A stretch of 48,221 bases of DNA from Acholeplasmatales bacterium (lineage in GTDB: Bacteria > Bacillota_I > Bacilli_A > Acholeplasmatales > Anaeroplasmataceae): NCBI GenBank assembly GCA_024698125.1, contig JAILRQ010000112.1:1-48221 (forward strand). The letters run 5' to 3'. Each line of letters begins with the position of its first letter. Within the stretch, counting starts at the first letter, position 1. Below the pieces are notes generated by a model. It ran no database searches. It saw only the letters and a list, made by a program, of their open reading frames with translations, and was not told the origin of the DNA. Shown in pieces: positions 26,210-36,103 of this stretch. Made by a program: the position numbers and the translations under genes.

Positions 26210-27887
26210 CCTCAAGAACGGCATTTTGAATATCTTTACATAGCTTATCTGCATTTTCGTATGAATCTGCGATACCCTCTGTGTAAATCTTAATCTTAGG
26301 CTCTGTTCCTGATGGACGTAATACGAACCATGATCCGTTATCAAATACATATCTTAATACATTTGATGTAGGAAGAGTAAGCTTATATGTCTTACCTGTT
26401 CTAAAATCAATACCCTCATGAGTTTGATAATCCTCGCGGCATACTACATTAAAGCTTCCGAACTTAAGCTCCTTCTCATTACGGAAGAAGTCCATAATTG
26501 TCTTCATCTTCTCCTTACCATCAAGTCCCTCAAGGTAGATATTAGAAATAGTATCTCTATAGTATCCATATTCCTTATATAGATCCTCTAATACATCAAC
26601 TAAATCCTTACCCTGCTCAAGATAGTAGGCAGCAGCCTCACATAATAATAGACATGCTTGTGCTGAATCCTTATCACGGATGTTTGTATCAACAAGGCAT
26701 CCATAAGACTCCTCGTATCCAAATACATAATCACCCTTATTCTCACGAGTCTTGATAACTCCTGCAATAAACTTAAATCCAGTTAAAACATTAACTGTTT
26801 CAATACCATACTTTTCTGCAACCTTTGCGGCCATTTGGCTTGATACAATTGTAGTTACCATATAACCATTCTTTGGCCACTTTGGATCCATCTTCTTCTT
26901 ATTCTCACAAATATAGTTGAATAGGATTGTTGCCATTTCATTTCCTGTAAGAAGGACATATTGACCATTGTGTAATACACCGCATCCAAGTCTATCAGCA
27001 TCTGGGTCTGATGCAAGAAGTAATCTTGCTCCAATCTCAGTACCATACTTAATTGACTTGTTGAATGCATCCTTATTCTCTGGGTTAGATGACTCAGCAT
27101 ATGTAAAATCAGGATCTGGAGTCATTTGCTCCATAACTGGTCTTACATTATATCCCATATCCTGAAGGAAGCGTGGGATATATACTGAACCTGTTCCATG
27201 AAGTGGAGTATATGTAATTAAGAACTTCTTATCTACATCCTTATTAAGTCTTACTCCTGCGATATCATCAAGGTATGGTCCATCAAGCTCATCATATAAA
27301 TAATGAACATTCTTCCATCCCTCACTATACTTAATAGTAAATACATTATCAATAGCATTAATCTCCTTGATAACCTCATCTGCCTCAAATGGTTGAAGCT
27401 GACATCCATCCTCATTATAAGCCTTAAATCCATTGTATTCCTTTGGATTATGAGATGCAGTAATCATAATTCCTCCTGCACACTCTAGATGACGTACTGT
27501 CCAAGATAGCTGTGGAGTTGGACGAAGGGTATTATAAACAAATACCTTTGCAAATCCTAAAGAAGTTAAAACATGAGCAGCCTCATTTGCAAACTCCTTT
27601 GAGTTATGACGATTATCAAACGAAATCGCAACTCCTCTCTTTAAAGCCTTCTTAACATTCTTAATTAGATAGCGACCAAATCCTAGGGTAGCCTTTCTAA
27701 TATTATAAATATTAAGACGTGCAGTACCAGGTCCCATTATTCCTCTAATTCCACCTGTACCAAACTCTAAATCCTCTGTGAAGGCTTCCTTAAGCTCTTC
27801 ATCATCCATATTCTTGATTTGCGCTCTAAATTGCTTATCAAGCCCATTACAGCTTAACCAAAAATCCGCTTTCTCTTTATAATCCAT
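26193..27887 (-). CDS. pgcA: Alpha-D-phosphohexomutase (phosphoglucomutase PgcA type)
   Basis: A 564-residue enzyme that interconverts hexose-1- and hexose-6-phosphates, feeding sugar nucleotide and cell envelope synthesis. The phosphoserine loop T-A-S-H-N-P centres on S145, the metal loop is D-P-D-A-D-R, the sugar-binding loop is G-Y-E-E-S-Y-G, and the phosphate-binding loop R-P-S-G-T-E-P-K lies near the C-terminus. All four are intact. Length (about 560-580) fits the PgcA/phosphopentomutase-like group, so activity on pentose phosphates is also possible and would link to DeoD and DeoC. I use the ATG at 27887, one base after the previous stop, where the family N-terminus begins. Confidence 0.93.
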   Translation of the reverse strand: MDYKEKADFWLSCNGLDKQFRAQIKNMDDEELKEAFTEDLEFGTGGIRGIMGPGTARLNIYNIRKATLGFGRYLIKNVKKALKRGVAISFDNRHNSKEFANEAAHVLTSLGFAKVFVYNTLRPTPQLSWTVRHLECAGGIMITASHNPKEYNGFKAYNEDGCQLQPFEADEVIKEINAIDNVFTIKYSEGWKNVHYLYDELDGPYLDDIAGVRLNKDVDKKFLITYTPLHGTGSVYIPRFLQDMGYNVRPVMEQMTPDPDFTYAESSNPENKDAFNKSIKYGTEIGARLLLASDPDADRLGCGVLHNGQYVLLTGNEMATILFNYICENKKKMDPKWPKNGYMVTTIVSSQMAAKVAEKYGIETVNVLTGFKFIAGVIKTRENKGDYVFGYEESYGCLVDTNIRDKDSAQACLLLCEAAAYYLEQGKDLVDVLEDLYKEYGYYRDTISNIYLEGLDGKEKMKTIMDFFRNEKELKFGSFNVVCREDYQTHEGIDFRTGKTYKLTLPTSNVLRYVFDNGSWFVLRPSGTEPKIKIYTEGIADSYENADKLCKDIQNAVLEVVNRQ

Positions 27888-27888
27888 A

Positions 27889-28734
27889 TTACCTATTCCC
27901 TCTAACTTTCTCTTCATCACGAAGATCATTTAAATTCTTTAACGCAACCATCTTTGCAAAAACCTTTCTTATAACAAGGTCAAGATAAGAGTTTTCTCTA
28001 TAATCAGCTGGTGCGATAAAATCAACTCTGTTTTCCTCAAATAGCTTACGAGCTATCCTATCATTATTCTCCTGATAGATTGCGATAGCTGTACCACCAT
28101 TTTCTCTTACAAGCTTCATACATGGTACATCTGTTAATCCATCACCAAAATAAATCATATTCTCGAATCGGACATATCTATCCTCATCCTTAATTTTAGC
28201 ATTAAGCTTCTCTTCATCATTTAAATCAAAGGCACCCTTTGATATTCTAAATAGAAATTGTGTCTTCATTGTATAATTTACAACATATGCAGGGAAGTCT
28301 GCAATTCCATCCTTATCATAATGGAACTCACATGCATATACCTCCTTGAAGTATTTTGCAATCTCAGTTCCCTTTACAATTTCCTTAAGTCCTGATGAAA
28401 TAATATAATGCTCTGCCTCAAAGCCAAGTGAGTTAGCCATTTGATTGATACGCACAAAGAAATCCTTAACTCCCTGAAAAAGCTTAACCTTACTACCACA
28501 GGTATTAAGGTATTCTCTTGTAAGAGCTATATTATTTCTTTTAGCATACTTCATCATAGTATACATATATGCAAGTATTTTTTCAATATTATTTCCTGGA
28601 TTTTTTGCCTCATTTGAGGTAGCTGTCCAAAACTCATTAGCTGATAGCTGCATATTTGGAATAAACTCATATTCCTGCATATCTCTATCGCAAAGAGTTT
28701 TGTCGAAATCATACATAAATACAACCTTTTCCAT
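27889..28734 (-). CDS. HAD-superfamily phosphatase, phosphoserine phosphatase-like
   Basis: A 281-residue haloacid dehalogenase-fold hydrolase. Motif I is D9-F-D11-K-T-L with the nucleophile D9, motif II is the Ser-rich I-I-S-S-G block near residue 110, and motif IV is G-D-G-L-T-D near residue 200. It is longer than classical SerB, with extra helices after motif I (cap). The substrate is unknown; family members act on phosphoserine, phosphocholine or similar esters. It starts 4 bases after lepA with GAGGAG, and is followed one base later by the phosphohexomutase gene, so the three are co-transcribed. Confidence 0.85.
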   Translation of the reverse strand: MEKVVFMYDFDKTLCDRDMQEYEFIPNMQLSANEFWTATSNEAKNPGNNIEKILAYMYTMMKYAKRNNIALTREYLNTCGSKVKLFQGVKDFFVRINQMANSLGFEAEHYIISSGLKEIVKGTEIAKYFKEVYACEFHYDKDGIADFPAYVVNYTMKTQFLFRISKGAFDLNDEEKLNAKIKDEDRYVRFENMIYFGDGLTDVPCMKLVRENGGTAIAIYQENNDRIARKLFEENRVDFIAPADYRENSYLDLVIRKVFAKMVALKNLNDLRDEEKVRGNR

Positions 28735-28738
28735 ATAA

Positions 28739-30571
28739 CTACTCCTCGTCTGTTTTTAGAACAGCTAGGAAGGCTTCCTGTGGCACCTCGACTGAACCGA
28801 TAGCCTTCATCTTTTTCTTTCCTTCCTTTTGCTTCTCTAAAAGCTTTTTCTTACGTGAAATATCTCCACCATAGCACTTAGCTAAAACGTCCTTACGCAT
28901 AGCCTTGATATCAGAACGTGCAATAACCTTATTTCCAATTACTGCCTGAACTGGTACCTCAAATAGCTGACGTGGTATAAGCTCCTTAAGCTTTTCTACC
29001 ATTTGCTTACCTCTTGGATAAGCAAAATCTCTATGTACTATCATAGATAAGGCATCTACTGTATCTCCGTTAAGCATAATATCCATCTTAACTAGGTTAG
29101 ATTCCTTATATTCACCAATTTCATAATCCAAAGATGCATATCCCTTTGTATAAGACTTAAGCTTATCAAAGAAATCATATACTATTTCAAGAAGTGGCAT
29201 ATCATAGTGAATTGAAACTCTTGTTTCCTCAAGATATTTCATATCAATGAATGTACCTCTCTTCTTTTGACAAAGCTCCATAATAGCTCCAATATATTCA
29301 GATGGAGACATGATTGTTGCGGTAACATATGGCTCCTCAATATAACGAACGCTATTTGGTGCTGGAAGATCTGCTGGGTTTGAAATCTCAATCATTTCTC
29401 CATTTGTTAAATATACATGATACTTAACTGATGGAGCTGTCGCAATTAGCTCAATATTAAACTCACGAGATATTCTTTCTCTTATAATATCCATATGAAG
29501 TAGGCCAAGGAAGCCTGTTCTAAATCCAAATCCTAAGGCCTGTGATGATTCTGGCTCATAGATTAGGGATGCATCTGAAAGCTTTAGCTTATCAAGGGCA
29601 TCTCTTAGATCAGGATATTGCTTTGTATCTATTGGATAAAGTCCACAGAATACCATTGGATTTAGCTTACGATATCCCGCAAGCACCTCATCTGTATGGT
29701 TTTCAACAGTAGTGATTGTATCTCCCACTGAAACATTATTGATATCCTTAATTGAGGCAGTGATGTATCCTACATCTCCTGCTGTAAGATATTCAACAGG
29801 AACCTCCTTTGGAGTTCTTACTCCAAGCTCTACTACCTGATACTTTGTCTTAGAGGCATTAAGCTCAATAGTATCTCCAAGCCTTATTGTACCAGATACT
29901 ATACGTACTAAAATAATAACTCCTCTATAGGAATCAAAGGCACTATCAAAGATTAAGGCCTTAACAGGACCCATTGGGTCTCCTGTTGGGGCAGGTACCT
30001 TTGATACTACCTGCTCAAGGATTTCTCTTATACCAATACCAGCCTTTGCAGAGGCTAATACTGCCTCATCTGCAGGTATTCCAATAACATCCTCAATTTC
30101 TTTTCTAACCTCCTCAGCATGTGCTGATGGAAGATCAATCTTATTGATTAAAGGTAATATTTCTAGATTGTTATCTAAGGCTAGATAAACATTAGCTAGC
30201 GTTTGAGCCTCAACTCCCTGAGTCGCATCTACTACAAGTATTGCTCCCTCACAAGCCGCAAGGCTACGTGATACCTCATATGTAAAATCGACGTGACCTG
30301 GAGTATCAATTAGGTGGAAGATATATTCATTACCATCTAAGGCCTTATACTTTAAAGCTATCGCATTAAGCTTAATAGTAATTCCTCTTTCACGCTCAAG
30401 CTCCATAGAATCAAGCATTTGATCCTGCATTTCACGCTTCTCTATACTCTCACACATTTCAATGATTCTATCTGAAAGTGTTGTTTTACCATGATCAATA
30501 TGGGCAACTATACAGAAGTTTCTAATACTTCTTTGTCTTTTTAAAAGTTCTTCTTTATTTAACTCTTTCAC
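28739..30571 (-). CDS. lepA: Elongation factor 4 (LepA)
   Basis: A 610-residue translational GTPase that acts on the ribosome, probably in initiation and back-translocation. The G1 loop A-H-I-D-H-G-K-T-T is at 23-31, G3 is D-T-P-G-H, G4 is N-K-I-D, and the LepA-specific C-terminal domain ends with the basic [12 protein letters not shown] block. The start is taken as the GTG at 30571, because the family begins shortly before R-x-x-R-N-F, and AAGGAG lies 10 bases upstream. An in-frame extension to 30604 has no family support. Confidence 0.97.
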   Translation of the reverse strand: MKELNKEELLKRQRSIRNFCIVAHIDHGKTTLSDRIIEMCESIEKREMQDQMLDSMELERERGITIKLNAIALKYKALDGNEYIFHLIDTPGHVDFTYEVSRSLAACEGAILVVDATQGVEAQTLANVYLALDNNLEILPLINKIDLPSAHAEEVRKEIEDVIGIPADEAVLASAKAGIGIREILEQVVSKVPAPTGDPMGPVKALIFDSAFDSYRGVIILVRIVSGTIRLGDTIELNASKTKYQVVELGVRTPKEVPVEYLTAGDVGYITASIKDINNVSVGDTITTVENHTDEVLAGYRKLNPMVFCGLYPIDTKQYPDLRDALDKLKLSDASLIYEPESSQALGFGFRTGFLGLLHMDIIRERISREFNIELIATAPSVKYHVYLTNGEMIEISNPADLPAPNSVRYIEEPYVTATIMSPSEYIGAIMELCQKKRGTFIDMKYLEETRVSIHYDMPLLEIVYDFFDKLKSYTKGYASLDYEIGEYKESNLVKMDIMLNGDTVDALSMIVHRDFAYPRGKQMVEKLKELIPRQLFEVPVQAVIGNKVIARSDIKAMRKDVLAKCYGGDISRKKKLLEKQKEGKKKMKAIGSVEVPQEAFLAVLKTDEE

Positions 30572-30607
30572 GGCTATATAGCTCCTTATAACTAAAATAC
30601 ACAACTT

Positions 30608-30636
30608 ATTTTACTATATTTAGGCATTATTTACAA
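30608..30636 (-). promoter_or_regulatory. Promoter of the lepA-HAD-pgcA operon
   Basis: TTGTAA (30631-30636) and TAAAAT (30608-30613) are 17 bp apart on the minus strand, right after the MATE terminator. Confidence 0.65.
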
Positions 30637-30637
30637 T

Positions 30638-30673
30638 AAAAAAAGGACCTTAACTTTTAAGTTAAGGCCTTTT
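30638..30673 (-). terminator. Intrinsic terminator of the MATE transporter gene
   Basis: GGCCTTAAC/GTTAAGGTCC-type stem followed by seven U on the minus strand. The upstream arm includes the last codons and stop of the gene. Confidence 0.85.
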
Positions 30674-32492
30674 CCTCATTATCAGGTTTTTCAAATCCAG
30701 AATCATCCCCAAGCTCCTTTATACTAAGCTCAACAAACTCAGGCTCAGGGTCACTAAATCTCATACCCTTATAGCCCTTTTTCTTAACCTTTAGAAGGAA
30801 GATTAAAAGGAATAGGGCTGATAAGAATAGGATTAGCATATTTGATATTCCCATTGATAGACCAGCACAGAATGTAGGAGATAGGTCTGGGAAGAATTTA
30901 TGCAAGCAGAATAATATAATTATTCTTGATCCTATTCTTGATAGATTTAGAATTGTTGATAGTCCAGTTTGTCCAAATCCATACAACAGTCCTAATACTG
31001 CTGCGTTTATTCCAAGGGCAGGAATAGAGAGTGAATCCCATTTAAAGATCTTTCTTACCATTTCCTTATATGCCTCAGACTTTTCATCTGCGGATGTAAA
31101 GAGGTCAGTAATTTGATCTAGCAATATGAATCTCATTAAAATATATCCAACAATTGAGATTGAAGCCGCAAGCCCAAGTGTTCTCCAGAAAACCCTAATG
31201 GCTCTCTTCATATTTTTAGCTCCAACGTTTTGCGAAACGATAGAGGACTCTCCTTCTTCAAATGAGTTGGTAGGTGAGGTTACAAGACCTGACATATTGT
31301 TTGAAACACCAAGTGTTCCAACAATTAGTCCATCAGTCGCGACATTCCAATACCTTCCACACATTCCATTTACAACAACCTTTCCTAAAGACATAACGAA
31401 CTTTCCTAAGAAAATAGGAATTGAAAGTATTAGGATAGGCTTTACATATATTGATACTGGCACCATCATCTTAATTGATAGGCGTAGGATATTTGATCTA
31501 CTAAATAATCTAAATAATCCAATTGTAGTAAGGGTTGCTTGTCCTATAATTGTAGCTACCTCTACATACTTAATATCCTTAAGCTTTAATCCATAAATAA
31601 AGAATACTGTAAATGTCATCTTAAGGGTAATTACAAGGATATTTAGGTATAGGGCAATCTTTGAATTACCCTTAGCCTTTTCAAGTCCAATAAATACATT
31701 ATTTATTGATACGAAGGCTAGCTCAAATAGCTGTAATCTGAAGTAGGTTTTTCCAAGAGCCACAGATGCAGGTGCTACCTGACATAGCTCCATAATAGGA
31801 ACTGCAAGTGGTATTAGGATAAGCATTAATATTCCTGACATTAAAAGTGACATAAAGAATAGGTTTGATGAGGCATGACGCGCAGCCACTACATTACCCT
31901 TTCCATAATATCTTGATATTAATACTCCTCCTCCAGCAGCTAGTCCTCCACCAAAGGCTGAAATAGTATTTTTAATTTGTGAAATTGATGATACCGCATT
32001 TTGGGCATCAGTAGAAATCTTTGCACAAATGATTTGGTCAATTATTGTATATAATGCATTAAAGAATTGGTAAACAAAGATTGGCATACAAATAAGAAGT
32101 ATTGTACCAATAATATTTCCTGTAAGAATTAGCTTACGTCTTTGCTTACTCTTATCTATTGAAAAACTGTTTTTAGCTTCCTTAAAGCTCTTGTTCTTAA
32201 GATTATCAATATATCTATCATAGATGTCTATATGCTCAGCATACTCATCTACGCCCTTTAAAACCATAGAGTCTCTCTTCTTTATGGCCTTATATAGGGC
32301 GTACTCCTTACTTGTGATGAATAGCTTAGGGGTCTTAGATAAAAACTTCTCCTTTGTATTAGACTCCAGATAATTGATTTTCTCATTGACTTTATTAAGC
32401 TTATACTTTAAGTAGTAATTTCTCTTAGTATTAGAATCATCAATCAAAGCTTCATATTTAGTTTGCTTAAGGTATAAATCTTCTAATACCAT
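30657..32492 (-). CDS. MATE-family efflux transporter with N-terminal extension
   Basis: A 611-residue membrane protein. From about residue 125 onward it has the twelve-helix MATE layout, opening with P-I-F-V-Y-Q-F-F-N-A-L-Y-T-I-I-D and followed by the G-G-G-L-A-A-G-G-G-V-L-I-S-R-Y-Y-G-K-G block near residues 180-200. MATE proteins export drugs or metabolites with Na+ or H+. The first 125 residues are hydrophilic, Lys/Glu-rich and probably coiled coil, and are not part of the usual family (about 440-470 residues). A charged tail of about 35 residues ends the protein. The ATG at 32492 has GAGGAG 8 bases upstream; the GTG at 32501 is too close to it. Confidence 0.88.
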   Translation of the reverse strand: MVLEDLYLKQTKYEALIDDSNTKRNYYLKYKLNKVNEKINYLESNTKEKFLSKTPKLFITSKEYALYKAIKKRDSMVLKGVDEYAEHIDIYDRYIDNLKNKSFKEAKNSFSIDKSKQRRKLILTGNIIGTILLICMPIFVYQFFNALYTIIDQIICAKISTDAQNAVSSISQIKNTISAFGGGLAAGGGVLISRYYGKGNVVAARHASSNLFFMSLLMSGILMLILIPLAVPIMELCQVAPASVALGKTYFRLQLFELAFVSINNVFIGLEKAKGNSKIALYLNILVITLKMTFTVFFIYGLKLKDIKYVEVATIIGQATLTTIGLFRLFSRSNILRLSIKMMVPVSIYVKPILILSIPIFLGKFVMSLGKVVVNGMCGRYWNVATDGLIVGTLGVSNNMSGLVTSPTNSFEEGESSIVSQNVGAKNMKRAIRVFWRTLGLAASISIVGYILMRFILLDQITDLFTSADEKSEAYKEMVRKIFKWDSLSIPALGINAAVLGLLYGFGQTGLSTILNLSRIGSRIIILFCLHKFFPDLSPTFCAGLSMGISNMLILFLSALFLLIFLLKVKKKGYKGMRFSDPEPEFVELSIKELGDDSGFEKPDNEEKALT

Positions 32493-32512
32493 CCTAATCA
32501 CTCCTCAACTAT

Positions 32513-32531
32513 ATTTTACCCTATTAAGGGT
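32513..32531 (-). promoter_or_regulatory. Weak promoter and inverted repeat upstream of the MATE gene
   Basis: A TAAAAT -10-like element (32513-32518) overlaps an inverted repeat ACCCT-ATTA-AGGGT (32518-32531). No good -35 box is seen. The repeat could be an operator for a regulator of the transporter; this is only positional inference. Confidence 0.35.
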
Positions 32532-32568
32532 TTAAAGTTAGGAAAAAGTATCGCAAAAAAACTGCAAT

Positions 32569-32599
32569 AAAAAAGCATCCTTGAATGATTCAAGAATGC
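32569..32599 (-). terminator. Intrinsic terminator of rnpB
   Basis: A 12-base stem GCATTCTTGAAT/ATTCAAGGATGC with one G-U type mismatch, then a U run on the minus strand, 9 bases after the end of the P1 stem. Confidence 0.88.
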
Positions 32600-32608
32600 C
32601 ATTTTATA

Positions 32609-32963
32609 CACAAAATTATATAAGCCATGTTATGTATTCATTACTGAATGGTAATCATCTATCTATGACATAAGTCATCCCTCCCAATAGCTTCTAGTTC
32701 GCCTTGGGAAAGCTCTCCTACCAAATTTGGATTTCTAGCTTGAGGGGTTTACCGCGTTTCATCTATTTATTTCTAAATAGCTCGTCTCTGTGGCACGTTT
32801 AGATATAGCCATATCTTACGACTTAGGCCTTAATCTGCCGTTACCCTAAAGGGTACCCAGCCTTATTTTTTAGACTGGCACAAACACTACAGCCATCACA
32901 GGCTGTGCTAGCATGGACTTTCCTAACGTATATAAATATACGCTCGATTACCCTAATTTTATG
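32609..32963 (-). ncRNA. rnpB: RNase P RNA, type B
   Basis: The catalytic RNA of RNase P, which trims tRNA 5' ends. On the minus strand the conserved blocks appear in order: GGGTAATCG, GGAAAGTCCATGCT, GTAGTGTTTGTGCC, ACGGCAG, GTGCCACAG, AACGCGGTAAACCCC, the AAATTTGGTAGG block and ACATGGCTTA. They match the Bacillus-type (B) RNA. The ends are set by a ten-base P1 helix between 32954-32963 and 32609-32618, giving about 355 nt. A promoter at 32971-32999 and a terminator at 32569-32599 frame it. Confidence 0.95.
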
Positions 32964-32970
32964 CTTCTTT

Positions 32971-32999
32971 ATTATAAGGTAAAAGACTTAGTTAGTCAA
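32971..32999 (-). promoter_or_regulatory. Promoter of rnpB
   Basis: TTGACT (32994-32999) and TATAAT (32971-32976) are 17 bp apart on the minus strand, 8 bases before the predicted RNA start. The -35 box follows the mntP stop directly. Confidence 0.85.
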
Positions 33000-33602
33000 T
33001 TAGAATATTCCTGTAAAGAATATTATAAATCCTATAACTATAAGAATAGATCCTCCAAGAATTTGGGCAGCAGGTCCTAATTTAAGACCTACCTTCTTTC
33101 CTATAAATACTGATGGTATACAAATAAGGAATGTTACAATAGCAATTATTAGTGCACAAATTATAGCATTTGTTACACTATAATCTGCAATAGCAATACC
33201 AACAGATAAGGCATCTATTGATGTAGCAATTGCCTGAATTATTAAGGCCTTTATTGTAAGATGTGATATCTCACATTCCTTTTCTATACCCTTTCTTCTA
33301 TCAATAATACAATTAATTCCATCAACCGCCATTCGAATTCCTACTATAAATAGGATTACAAGGGCGACAATTGGTACTACATGATACTTTTCAACAAAAT
33401 CTAAGGCCTCATATAATGTATGTCCTAGCATATATCCTAAAAGTGGCATTAGCCCCTGGAATAGACCAAACATACCAGCTATTAGAAATATCTTTTTTAG
33501 GCGCATTTTATTATCATTTAAGCCATTAGCCATTGATACTGCTGAAGCATCCATAGCTAATCCTACACCTAGGGCTAGGCTTCCTAAAATAAGCTTTAAC
33601 AT
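33000..33602 (-). CDS. mntP: Manganese efflux pump MntP
   Basis: A 200-residue inner-membrane Mn2+ exporter with six predicted membrane helices in two related halves. The conserved acids appear in A-M-D-A-S-A-V-S-M-A-N-G (helix 1, D18) and in the second half near A-T-S-I-D-A-L-S-V-G (about residue 130). A strong AGGAGG site precedes the ATG. The Mn2+-sensing riboswitch directly upstream confirms the assignment. No promoter is seen between pnp and the riboswitch, and no terminator separates it from the rnpB promoter. Confidence 0.96.
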   Translation of the reverse strand: MLKLILGSLALGVGLAMDASAVSMANGLNDNKMRLKKIFLIAGMFGLFQGLMPLLGYMLGHTLYEALDFVEKYHVVPIVALVILFIVGIRMAVDGINCIIDRRKGIEKECEISHLTIKALIIQAIATSIDALSVGIAIADYSVTNAIICALIIAIVTFLICIPSVFIGKKVGLKLGPAAQILGGSILIVIGFIIFFTGIF

Positions 33603-33626
33603 AATATCCTCCTATTAAAACTTGGC

Positions 33627-33678
33627 AAAAATAAAAGCGAGCGCAAATACATAGCTTTATTCTATGTATAAGTCTCGC
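33627..33678 (-). terminator. Terminator arm of the Mn2+ riboswitch
   Basis: GCGAG/CTCGC and ATACATAG/CTATGTAT pair to a long hairpin followed by a U-rich run on the minus strand. Its 5' arm includes the CTTATA strand that also closes aptamer stem P1, so the two folds exclude each other. Confidence 0.85.
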
Positions 33679-33756
33679 TTTTTAATACTATACCTGGCAT
33701 AGGCCATTATGTAGATATAGTAACTTGAACCGTTTCAAGCAAACTACTCCCTTATA
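33667..33756 (-). promoter_or_regulatory. yybP-ykoY (Mn2+) riboswitch aptamer of mntP
   Basis: On the minus strand, P1 strands TATAAG (33751-33756) and CTTATA (33667-33672) enclose the conserved GGGAGTAG and, at the 3' side, GCGAGAC, the hallmarks of this aptamer. The P1 3' strand overlaps the terminator, so Mn2+ binding should prevent termination and switch mntP on, as known for this class. It starts 19 bases after the pnp stop. Confidence 0.9.
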
Positions 33757-33774
33757 AAACCTGGGGGTATTTAA

Positions 33775-35937
33775 TTACTTAGCCTCTTCCTCGTCCTTCT
33801 TGAACTCAGGCTTTAAGGCATCCTTACGAGATAGGTCAACCTGTCCCTTCTCATTAACGTTGATACACTTAACAAGGATTTCGTCACCTACATGGCAAAC
33901 ATCCTCAACCTTCTCAACTCTCTTAGTATCAAGCTTAGAGATATGGCATAATCCTTGGCATCCATCCCATAGCTCAACGAAGGCACCGTAAGCTTCAACA
34001 CGTACAACCTTACCAGTGTAGATCTTTCCAACCTCTACCTCACGAACAAGGTCAGAGATTTGCTTAATTGTATTATCTACAACAGCTGTATCCATATGCA
34101 TTACATAAACTCTTCCGTCTTGCTCGATGTCGATCTTAACGTTATCGTTATCTGCAATGATTTGGTTAATTACCTTTCCTCCAGATCCAATTACATCCTT
34201 AATCTTATCTGGATTAATAGTAATCATCTTTACCTTTGGAGCATACTTAGAAAGCTCTGGACGTACTGCAGGGATAGTCTTCATCATATGATCAAGAATC
34301 TCAAGTCTTCCCTTACGAGCTTGTGCTAATGCTTCCTTTAAGATTTCATAAGTAATTCCCTTAATCTTAATATCCATTTGTAGAGCTGTAATTCCCTCAG
34401 TAGTTCCTGCTACCTTGAAATCCATATCTCCTAGGTGGTCCTCAAGACCTTGGATATCAGTAAGGATTGTATAATCATCACCATAAGTGATAAGTCCCAT
34501 AGCGATTCCAGCAACTGGAGCCTTTAAAGGTACTCCTGCAGCCATTAATGCCATAGTTGATGCACAGATTGTAGCCTGTGAAGATGATCCATTAGACTCT
34601 AAGATCTCAGATACACAACGGATTGTGTATGGGAACTCATCCTCTGATGGGATAACATATGATAATGCTCTTTCTCCTAAAGCTCCATGTCCAATCTCAC
34701 GACGTCCTGGTGCTCCATATCTTCCAGTCTCTCCTACTGAGAATGAAGGGAAGTTATAGTGAAGAATCCATCTCTTTGGCTTCTCATCATTTAATCCATC
34801 AAGAATTTGGTTATCAGTTAAAGGTCCTAGTGTAGCTACTGATAATGATTGAGTTTGTCCTCTTGTGAATAGTGCAGAACCATGTGTACGTGGTAATACA
34901 TCTACTCTTGAAGATAGAGGTCTAATCTCATCAGTCTTACGTCCATCTGGACGAATCTTATCTACAGAAATTAAACGACGAACCTCTGTATGAAGGATAG
35001 ACTCTAATGAGTGGTTAACGTTATCCATTAAATGCTTCTTAGCATCTAGGTCGAATACCTTAACTCCCTCAACCTCCTTAAAGAAGTTTCTCTCGTTGAA
35101 ATGCTCAACAGTCTTAGCATTAACTGCGTCGATTGCTGCATATCTCTCAAGCTTATCCTCAATACGGATAGCTGCTACTAAATCCTTTTCAGCGAAGGCC
35201 TTAACCTCAGCATCGATGTCCTTATCAACCTCGAATAGAGTTACAGCCATCTTCTCCTTTCCAACCTCTTTAATAATAGTTTGTTGGAAATCACATAGCT
35301 CTTGAATAGCCTTATGTCCGAATACAAGTGCTTGCCACATAGCATCCTCAGATACTTGGTCAGCTCCTGCCTCAACCATGTTGATTGCTTGGTGAGTACC
35401 AGCAACTGTAAGGTTGATGTCAGTATTCTCCATTTGCTCTGGTGTAGGGTTAATTACATACTCTCCATTAACTCTTCCTACCTTAACTCCAGCGATTGGT
35501 CCATCAAATGGAATCTCTGAAATACAAAGTGCAATTGAAGATCCTAGCATTGCAGCCATCTCTGGTGTGCACTCTGGGTCATTTGATAATACTGTATTTA
35601 CAACTTGAACCTCATTGTTAAATCCTTCTGGGAATAGAGGTCTGATTGGTCTATCAATTAGTCTTGAAGTTAGAGTCTCATGCTCTGAAGCCTTACCCTC
35701 TCTTCTTAAAAATCCTCCAGGAATCTTTCCTGCTGCATATTGCTTCTCTTGGTATAAAACCATTAATGGGAAGAAATCTTGAACAGTCTCAGATACCTTA
35801 GTTACTACTGCTGATAATACTACTGTATCTCCGTAGTATACCATACAAGCTCCATTAGCTTGCTTTCCTACTTCTCCGATTTCAACCTTAAGTGGACGTC
35901 CAGCCCAGTTGAACTCGAATGTTCTTACATCACTCAT
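33775..35937 (-). CDS. pnp: Polyribonucleotide nucleotidyltransferase (PNPase)
   Basis: A 720-residue trimeric 3'-5' phosphorolytic exoribonuclease of mRNA decay. Two RNase PH domains flank an alpha-helical segment. The second PH domain carries the [12 protein letters not shown] phosphate site and the D-I-Q-G[10 protein letters not shown] metal acids. A KH domain (I-G-S-G-G-K, near 570) and an S1 domain (near 630-700) complete it. Length agrees with the family (about 700-725). It lies after rpsO, the usual order, but has its own extended -10 promoter, and rpsO has its own terminator. Confidence 0.98.
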   Translation of the reverse strand: MSDVRTFEFNWAGRPLKVEIGEVGKQANGACMVYYGDTVVLSAVVTKVSETVQDFFPLMVLYQEKQYAAGKIPGGFLRREGKASEHETLTSRLIDRPIRPLFPEGFNNEVQVVNTVLSNDPECTPEMAAMLGSSIALCISEIPFDGPIAGVKVGRVNGEYVINPTPEQMENTDINLTVAGTHQAINMVEAGADQVSEDAMWQALVFGHKAIQELCDFQQTIIKEVGKEKMAVTLFEVDKDIDAEVKAFAEKDLVAAIRIEDKLERYAAIDAVNAKTVEHFNERNFFKEVEGVKVFDLDAKKHLMDNVNHSLESILHTEVRRLISVDKIRPDGRKTDEIRPLSSRVDVLPRTHGSALFTRGQTQSLSVATLGPLTDNQILDGLNDEKPKRWILHYNFPSFSVGETGRYGAPGRREIGHGALGERALSYVIPSEDEFPYTIRCVSEILESNGSSSQATICASTMALMAAGVPLKAPVAGIAMGLITYGDDYTILTDIQGLEDHLGDMDFKVAGTTEGITALQMDIKIKGITYEILKEALAQARKGRLEILDHMMKTIPAVRPELSKYAPKVKMITINPDKIKDVIGSGGKVINQIIADNDNVKIDIEQDGRVYVMHMDTAVVDNTIKQISDLVREVEVGKIYTGKVVRVEAYGAFVELWDGCQGLCHISKLDTKRVEKVEDVCHVGDEILVKCINVNEKGQVDLSRKDALKPEFKKDEEEAK

Positions 35938-35990
35938 TTGTTTTCTCCTTTAGTTCTTTTTATCATTATTACTCTTTTAACAACATTTAC

Positions 35991-35996
35991 ATTATA
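35991..35996 (-). promoter_or_regulatory. Extended -10 promoter of pnp
   Basis: TGGTATAAT on the minus strand is a TGn-extended -10 element 54 bases before the pnp start. The -35 region (TGTATT) is poor. The AT-rich 36003-36062 shows nothing else. Confidence 0.6.
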
Positions 35997-36062
35997 CCAC
36001 ATAACAAAATAAAAATACATCTATTATTTTTCTATATTTTTAAATACCTAGAAAAAGTATTA

Positions 36063-36096
36063 TTAAAAATAATAAAGGGAACCCAAAAAGGTTCCC
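36063..36096 (-). terminator. Intrinsic terminator of rpsO
   Basis: GGGAACC/GGTTCCC stem with a U-rich tail on the minus strand, starting 8 bases after the rpsO stop. Confidence 0.85.
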
Positions 36097-36103
36097 AATG
36101 TTA

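Noticed and set aside
34060-35608. Several plus-strand open frames inside pnp
   Set aside because: They lack ribosome binding sites, have low-complexity translations and lie opposite a well-conserved gene, so they are antisense shadows.
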